This document shows, one piece after another, positions 57,349 through 64,000 of a DNA stretch of 64,000 nt (within the stretch, counting starts at the first letter, position 1; the number at the start of each line of letters is the position of its first letter). A program made the position numbers and the translations under genes. The stretch comes from Verticillium longisporum (taxonomy: Eukaryota > Ascomycota > Sordariomycetes > Glomerellales > Plectosphaerellaceae): contig JAETXT010000006.1 in assembly GCA_019188255.1 (NCBI GenBank), positions 2,046,001-2,110,000 of the forward strand, written 5' to 3'. Under the pieces are notes generated by a model. It ran no database searches and was not told where the DNA came from. It saw only the letters and a program-made list of their open reading frames with translations.

Positions 57349-58873
57349 ATGGCTGACGACGGCGCCCCCGCTGCTTCTGGTGCTGGTGGTCACGGTGCCG
57401 GCCACGGCGCCGCTGCCACCGCTGCGGCGTCCAACTCGGACCACACCCAGTTCAACCGCGACACCCAGGAGAAGCGTATCAACATGCCCCCGGCGCTCAA
57501 CCTCACCGAAGTCACATCTCCTGTCTATCCCGAGACGCCCAACTACTTCAGCCGCAAGAACACAAGCGTCGATGTCGAGGACTACTTCACTGGTCCTCGC
57601 GATATCCAGAAGCACTCCAAGTGGCCCTTCGTGCTGCAGATGCATGGCTCCATTCTCCCCCGCCTGCTCGTTCCTCTGATCATTGTCACCATCTGGTCCA
57701 CCCTCATTACCTGCCTCTCCAAGTTTGTGTACAACCTCGGTGTCCAGTCCATCCTTCTCACCGTCCTCGGTTTCGTCGTCGGTCTCGGTCTGTCTTTCCG
57801 ATCATCCACCGCCTATGAACGTTATGCCGAGGGCCGCCGCTACTGGGCTCAGCTCATCCACGTCTCGCAGACGCTTGGCCGCGTCTTCTGGATCCACGCC
57901 AAGGAGCACCCCGAGCTGGCTAAGAAGGATATGATGCTCCGCCGCGTGAGCTGCCTGAACCTCGTTCTTGCCTTCTCCGTCGCGCTGAAGCACAAGCTCC
58001 GCTTCGAGCCCTACACCGTCTACGAGGATCTTCAGCACCTCGTCGGCCACCTCAACACCTTCGCCAAGACGGCCGCTGCCACTGATCCGCAGTGCACCAC
58101 TCTGCCCAAGAAGAACTTCTTCAAGGAAGTGGGCGAATACCTTGGCGTCTCCTTCGCCGAGTCCAACCCTCGCAAGGCTCTCAAGAAGGCTACGTACCCG
58201 CTTGGCAACCTTCCCTGGAGATCATCTCGCATCTGTCTGTCATTGTCGACGCCATGGTTGCTGACGGCCAGCTCCCCGTTCCCATGCAGCAGACCACTGC
58301 GTACACCAGCCTGACTCTGTTGAACGACATCATGACCGGTACCGAGCGCGTCCTCAACACGCCACTGCCCATCGCCTACTCGATTGCCATTGCCCAGATC
58401 ACCTGGCTCTACGTCCTTCTGCTCCCCTTCCAGCTGTACAAGGCCCTCGAGTGGATCACCATTCCCGCCTGTATCGCTGCCAGCTACATCATTCTCGCTA
58501 TTCTGTTCATCGGCAAGGAGATTGAAAACCCCTTTGGCCGCGATGTCAACGATCTTCCTCTCGAGGGGTACTGTGAGCAGATTGCCCACGAGCTCGACGT
58601 CATTGCCGCCATGGATGTGCACCGCGACATGCCCTACGCCTTCCTCGACTCCCACCTCAACCTTCCCTGTACCCCGTCAGCATGGCCTCTTTCCCCGTCT
58701 GGGCTGAGCGCTCCGAGGAGAAGATTCGCACTGCTATTCAGGGCAAGCCCGTCACGCTTTTCCAGTCTCGCAAGAAGTCTTCGGCTGAGCGCGAGAAGGA
58801 GGAGATTGAGCACCGCAAGGCTCGTGAGGGCAGCAATGTCAGCAGCAAGCACCAGGGCGACAACATTGTTTAG
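57349..58873 (+). CDS. bestrophin-like (RFP-TM/UPF0187) anion channel
   Basis: This is a 508-residue membrane protein if two bases are restored. An Ala/Gly-rich N-terminus precedes NYFSRKNTSVDVEDYFTGPR. The channel core has GSILPRLLVPLIIVTIWSTL, the family signature GLGLSFRSSTAYERYAEGRR and YWAQLIHVSQTLGRVFWIHA. Then VLNTPLPIAYSIAIAQITWL and the last conserved block FIGKEIENPFGRDVNDLPLE follow. Frame changes occur at two CCC runs in the same context CTTCCCTG (58,213-58,215 and 58,665-58,667). A fourth C at each joins NLPLEIISHLSVIVDAMVAD and NLPLYPVSMASFPVWAERSE. The tail is charged and ends SSKHQGDNIV. Fungal members are little studied; chloride or anion conduction follows from the animal family. 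Confidence 0.9.
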
Positions 58874-59339
58874 CCTGTGAGACTGGCAGCTGGCGTTCTT
58901 TTCATTATCTCTTCAACCAAGACGAATTGATCCCCAAAAAGGGGCTTCATTCCTCAGGTTTTTTTTCTTCGGGTTGCATATCGCCTTCTCAGGCTGGAAT
59001 GGACATGGTTAGCAACGGTGTGTGCGCGCATTTGCAAGTCAGGGTGGCTTCGGAAAACAAAATTGACACAATTGGGTGCCTGGTACGGACTACTCTGTAT
59101 TTTGTGTAATAACTGCGTGTCTGGATAGCAAGAAATTTGCTGTTTCTTCCCTCTGCTTATCACGATCCTGTGACTTCCAATCTTGGTTCAAACGTACCGT
59201 GCTATGATACTCACACCCTCCATCGCATGCTGTCCGAAATGGAGCTTTCACAGCGTGGCAGGCCTATGCACCTGACCTGAGGCTCTCGGGTAGTCGATTG
59301 CGTCCGCGTGAGGCATGATGTCACCTGGATCCAGTAATA
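58874..59339. other. intergenic, no gene seen
   Basis: This is the bestrophin 3' flank. Nothing is supported. Confidence 0.45.
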
Positions 59340-60640
59340 ACTAACTCAACCAAAATCTTCACCAGCAAGTACCGATGCGCAATGCCCCAAAGCTTCAATC
59401 ATGGTTGTGTCCATGGTAGTCTCCACGTACCTTTCCGGGTGATCTCGACTTCCTGTATCTTGTGTAATACCTGGCTCTGGAAGAGCGCCGCCAGCCCCCT
59501 CCGTTTGTTCCAAGTCTCTACTCCTTGCGGTTTCGGCATCCTCGAGACTGGTGTCGCTGCCGCCGCCGCCTGAAGCATGACTTGCGCTTGGGCCGGATCT
59601 TTGTCAGGCGTGATTAGGGTCGAAGTCAGCACAAACGAGGTCAGATGGGCCACTCCTCACTAGGCTCGGCCTTGGAGAAGTGGCTTGCATCTGCGATGAA
59701 GTATATTGCGAGGTGCTCGAGATTGAGGCTGTCGAGTGCAATAGCAAGGCCGACTACTGCCTGAGGTTCACGACGTGGCGAGCACCCGAACAATGCGGGT
59801 CTACCTTTCAGAAACTCCAAGCTGTATGGGCATGCTGATTGAAGTTTTCGAAGATGGCGAGTCTCTTGATGTTGACAAGATCAAACAAAAGAAAGGAACA
59901 AATCGGGATAGCCTTAGAGTTTATGAGAATTATTCTGGAAGATGTTGCTGGATAGCTAGAAATGAGCAATGAATACTGCCGACGGCGGGAGGGCGGGAGC
60001 CTCTCCCACCATCGTGCCTCTGCCTTTTCAGCTCTAGATGATTCGTGGCGCACGACGATTGTTAGGAACTCGCAGATAGCTAGCGGGGTTACACCATACT
60101 CCAGACATGGAGTACTTCAGTCGTGGCCATGGTGTAGATGGCTGCCAGTATCTAGCAACGTCAGTTCTGGACCGCCGCTGTCCGCCATCACTCCAGCGAC
60201 ATCGGGCAAAAGTGTCAGATGACTGAAGTTGTGCTCCGAGCCGCTGGGTGAGCAAACGCGGAGTCAAGTGTCAACTCAATACCAGCATGGGCTGGGGGTG
60301 TAGAACATACTGTCAAATGCCGTGGTGATGGACCATGAGATGTGTTGACGACAACAAACTAGTCGTACCGTTCGTGGATATATTGAATCGTTGAAGCTTA
60401 ACCTGCTACCATAGAAGCATTCGTCACAGACCTATTTCCCAGTTCCAGAGAATCCAGATACAGCACACGAGAGCCTGGTTCTGTTGATCCATCGTACCGA
60501 AGTCGCCGAGATGCTATGGTATTAGTCTGATTCGAGCAAAGATGTGACACTCGAGTTCACTCTGCTATTGTCGAGGCACCGTAACGTCCCGGAACAGTTT
60601 GTACTCATTTCGCATGAGGGCTTCGTAGATGACATGTCAG
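59340..60640 (-). pseudogene. decayed DUF6546 (F-box-like fungal) gene
   Basis: Fragments of this fungal family are readable in order on the minus strand but spread over several frames with many stops. They are ALMRNEYKLFRDVTVPRQ, then GTMDQQNQALVCCIWI (family: LVRHIWLRI), SITTAFDSMF, an ELTL-containing piece, VNIKRLAIFENFNQHAH (family: L.IFEDFNE), ALDSLNLEHLAIYFIADASH, FSKAEPSEEWP, HLTSFVLTSTLITPD, MLQAAAAATPVSRMPKP and VETWNKRRGLAALF. The last ones match the WPNL.SLALTSRLLTP, AAAAA and MEIWNGR.GLA.LF blocks I know from DUF6546 proteins. Stops such as TAA and TGA occur throughout. The function of the family is unknown. It sits between bestrophin and another pseudogene. Confidence 0.6.
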
Positions 60641-61019
60641 ATTCTCGTAGGGGTTGCAGCTTATGATCAACCGCACTGCGTCTGCTCAGCACTGCTGAAG
60701 GGATTTCTGAAGCTGAACAGCACTTGACTGGCAGTGACGAGTGTGATGCGCCGGAATGGCATCAGCAAAGGTTGAATGCGTCGAGTGAGAGGAATGATGT
60801 CGCATACGGTCTTTGTTCGCTCGCCACATTGGCTCTTTCGGCTACGCACAGCTTTCAGAACCTTGCATAGAAGCTAGATTCAATGACTGGTCTGTCGAGG
60901 TGCAGTAATCAGGGCACGTGGCTTCAAATGTCTGAACCTCGGCCTTTCACCGTCATCAAGTCCGACTTAGCACAGCACGGTGCTGACCTCTGGTGGGACC
61001 ACTGTCTCAATGATATTTT

Positions 61020-63204
61020 TCACCAAGAACAAGCGTCTACTTCGGGGTCGAACACAGCTTTGCCCCTTTACCTGCTGCAATGACCGCTGCCGTGGCATCA
61101 TCACAAAGACCTCCAGGCCCCCAGACAACCACGCCAATCCTGGACCACCCCAACTGCACGTCTTGGTCAAGTAGGGCATTGAAATCGAGCCTTGATCCAA
61201 CTCGAACGTCCTTCTCTTCGACACGTTCAATTGTGTCATTTCAGCCGTGCACAAGACCCTTTGCAGAGTCTTGGACACTCCACGATAACTTGACGTTTGA
61301 ATGTCTAGCAATCCACGGAACGAGAGCAGTGATACCGATTCCACCGCCGATCAAAAGCAGTCGTTCGCACTGAATTGCGGTGGTGTTCGAACTGTTTGGA
61401 TATGGTCCGTCTAGGAGGGTGAGAACGTTGTCATTTGTCGTCAAGGCTTTCGTCAGCCCAGTTGATTTCAGTATGAATAGCGTCAAACTAGCGTTGTTCC
61501 CGTCAGTGACTGGACGTATTCTGACATCTGCTCGCTCGTTTTTCTCGACGTCGTTGCTTGAACCTTTGGGCGAGGCACTGGCTGCAGATTGCCGTGCTTT
61601 CCCGTACAACATGGCTGTCGGGATGACGGAGAAGGGGTGGTTCTCCCAGGATCGGAGTCGGTTGAGCATGGGAAAGTATACATAGACATGCTGCCCCGGC
61701 CCCGCAGCCCACCGAATGCCATGAATGTCCACTCGAACAACATCGTCATCAATGTTGACGATATTGAATCGGCGCATGCCGTTCTTGAGCACACGCAGCA
61801 TGTGCATCATCCTGTCAAAGAACCAGACTGCACATGCTGCGTACAGCCACATTTCGTAGCCGAATTTGCGCTGGAAGCGAATGTCGACATGATATTAGCA
61901 GCTGGCGATGACGAAGACAGCGAGGAGGATATGGATGACGAGGAATACCTCATACGACTGACGACGCACGTAGAGGTTGCTGGCCACCAACATAATGACG
62001 ACTGCCACTGTGGCGACGCAACCCCAGATCCAATAAGGAAGGTTCAGCTCTTCCGAGTCTGTCCCATTGTTGACATAGAGAGTCAATGCTGTGATGGAAT
62101 GGATGATGACCTGGAGCCCGAAGATGCGGGCGATCCAGCGGTGCAACAGCATGAAGGTGGAGTGAGACCAGTTGCTCAGCCAAAGGAGCACGTTGTTGCG
62201 GCCAGCGAACAGAATGACCAGCGGTGCCAATGCAAAACCCAGCGTGCCCGTTCGGATTATGATATACTCGAGTATTTTCTGGTATTGGCTCGAGAACCAT
62301 CCGTTTGGCTGTGCCGATTTGTAGTTGACTGCAGTGAGGATAACGTTCAGTATGATCATGAAGGCAATGTAGGAAGCATGGCCGATCGACGGTGTGATTC
62401 CAATCAAATATTCAAGAGGACGGACTCGATATGTACCGATGAGACTTTGCCAAGCGATGTACGGCCTAACCTTTCCGTGATGCTAGACATGAAAGGCAGA
62501 TATCCCACGGCGGTGAGAAGGAGAGGTGTTGCGAAGCCGGCGACGAGGATGATGATCCCTAGTGGTTTTCATGTCAGTCGATACACAACAAGACCAAGGT
62601 GGATCGGTTTGGCCTACCCATATCTCGCATGGATGACCTCTTCCCGCTCGAAGTATGAAAGGATTTTGAACTGCACATCCCAATCCTCTTCCGACGTCAA
62701 CGCTGTGAGATTGAGACTGTCATGCATCGTGAGAATCTTCGTTGGTGCTTCCTGGATACTTTGCAGCGCCGCAGGGTAGCTCCATTCGGGTGGCGCCGTC
62801 GGTTCGCCTGTAGCTTCTTCTTCCCAGAACTTTTGCAGCTTAGAGACAGGAACGTTGAACTCGGCGCACTTTGATTTGAAACACCACGCCAGCGTGGTTA
62901 GGAACGACGTATCATTGGCTCGACACTCGGGCGTCGTGGCTGGCATATCATCCATGCCTTCCATCTCCATCATTGATGAACATGAGAGTGCGTTGTTGCT
63001 AATGGCGCCATTGCAAGCAAAGGCACATGGGAGCTTGTACATGTTGATGCCGGTTCCAACGAGGGCAGCATTGGAGCTTGGCACAATGCACGCCAAGCCC
63101 AAGACAAAGGGTGGGATAAGACAACATGCTGAAATGGAATTTGCCGAGACGTGGGGTAGGAGGGTCGTACATTCGATGGGGCCATCGATCTGGCCTGGGC
63201 GCAT
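61020..63204 (-). pseudogene. ferric/cupric reductase (FRE family) pseudogene
   Basis: The intact relative is a plasma-membrane flavohaemoprotein that reduces Fe(III) for uptake. The N-terminus has a hydrophobic signal-like stretch and MYKLPCAFACNGAISNNALS. Membrane helices follow with YRVRPLEYLIGITPSIGHAS, haem-type His (HSTFMLLHRWIARIFGLQVI, FLVIHILLAVFVIA), the FAD motif ENHPFSVIPTA, LLDGPYPNS and the NADPH motif LLIGGGIGITALVPWIA. Lesions are an in-frame TAA at 61,895-61,897, an in-frame TGA at 61,241-61,243, a frame change at a short A run (plus T run 62,472-62,474), an intron (62,559-62,617) whose GT..AG joining is out of frame, and a frame change just before FDPEVDACSW, the typical C-terminus. 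Two nonsense codons cannot be homopolymer errors, so a real pseudogene is likely. Confidence 0.8.
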
Positions 63205-64000
63205 CTACTTTTTTTTATCTATGCCCACCCCGTTCTCGATTTTTCTCATTGCAGTGGTCTTACCGCTTCGACTTTCCAGAGATGGTGCGACATGAAGGCG
63301 GAGGGTTGAGAACATATGAGCAAGTTGTTCTGGAGGTCCAATCAGCGACGAGACGATGGCGCTGCCATCAATGAGCGATGTCTGGACCGGGCTGGTCTAC
63401 GACTACCTGGTAAGGCTGGCCACGATATCTCACATGCCAGGTGTGCTACAGTCCGGCAATTTGGTGCCGATTGAGGTGCATGGGTGCTCAAAGGAACGTA
63501 ATCCCAAGACAGTATCATCTAGGGTTGGTTCTAGACCTTCATGGTCCAGGGACGAGGACAGCGGAATACCGAAGTGAAAGCTCTTTCGCTAATTGAATGA
63601 TCAGGTTCAAGGCCCGCTGCCCTTCGTTAACCTTGTGTTCTGGAGCGTGCAGTGGCAGAAATGCGTAGACTGTGCAGGAATGGAACCACACTAGGTACCT
63701 TAATCGCAGCTTCTAAACCTGTTCTATCTCAGGGTGTAGTTTGTAACACAGCAATCCTGGTCGACACAATGCTTCGGCAATATACTCTCGATCCTATTGC
63801 CTACACTGACCCCAATTAATATCAGCCTCCTGGAACGATGAGTATGAACAGCGATAGAATCCGTGCATTGATGTTATCCAAGAGTCAGCGCGATCTCCAC
63901 GAGCACTGCCCGAGCACACCATGAAATCATGAATGTTGAATTCGTCGACATCTCAACACACCGCTATGTGCGATCTTTGAGATTTTCCTTAAAAGGCTGT
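63205..64000. other. no gene seen at the right edge
   Basis: No coding sequence is supported. ORFs are short and without domains. A gene could begin beyond the edge. Confidence 0.4.

Overview
The window is nuclear DNA of a filamentous ascomycete, Pezizomycotina and most likely Sordariomycetes. The coding exons are GC-rich with short introns of about 46-130 nt. Most introns use GT..AG ends with CTAAC/CTGAC-like branch sites. Diagnostic genes include the pH-signalling BRO1 protein PalA/RIM20, the Mus81 partner Eme1, a large fungal kinesin, an SulP sulfate permease, a pectinase and several plant-cell-wall or sugar genes. I cannot name the species from sequence alone.

Layout. 0-10 kb: the 3' end of a GH6 cellulase (frame-broken), a small mitochondrial-type protein, a DUF4863 (4-hydroxylaminobenzoate lyase-like) gene, a seven-exon exopolygalacturonase, a short-chain dehydrogenase and a four-exon sulfate permease. 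10-16 kb is nearly empty apart from a candidate small secreted protein and a decayed coding fragment. 16-21 kb: a cyanovirin-N-like secreted protein, a histidine phosphatase with a C-terminal PCNA-binding-type motif, and EME1. 21-26 kb is empty. 26-33 kb: an ~1800-residue kinesin and an alkyltransferase-like DNA-repair protein. 33-36 kb: tandem and diverged repeats, a 30-residue CxxC microprotein and an aminoglycoside-phosphotransferase-like pseudogene. 36-40 kb: a PPxY protein and PalA/RIM20. 40-48 kb: a probable sugar-utilisation group made of a GH95 fucosidase, a divergent MFS sugar transporter and a GH1 beta-glucosidase. 49-52 kb: an HPP membrane protein and an aquaporin. 52-57 kb is empty. 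57-59 kb: a bestrophin-like channel. 59-63 kb: a decayed DUF6546 gene and a ferric-reductase pseudogene.

How the genes fit together. The GH95 and GH1 enzymes both lack an obvious signal peptide and flank a sugar transporter. This suggests import of oligosaccharides followed by cleavage inside the cell. The polygalacturonase, the GH6 relic and the transporter group fit a plant-associated or saprotrophic lifestyle.

The most striking observation is the single intron of the GH1 gene. It restores the conserved DNWEWAAGYSDRFG reading only if it is spliced as an AT..AC intron (ATACGT...GCTAAC...GCAC). GT..AG alternatives break the frame.

A second pattern affects the quality of the whole window. 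Six otherwise intact conserved genes (EME1, kinesin, GH95, MFS, HPP and bestrophin, the last twice) each need one extra base to stay in frame, almost always in or next to a short homopolymer. This looks like consensus undercalling, not biology. The ferric reductase, APH-like and DUF6546 loci carry nonsense codons as well, so they are likely true pseudogenes.
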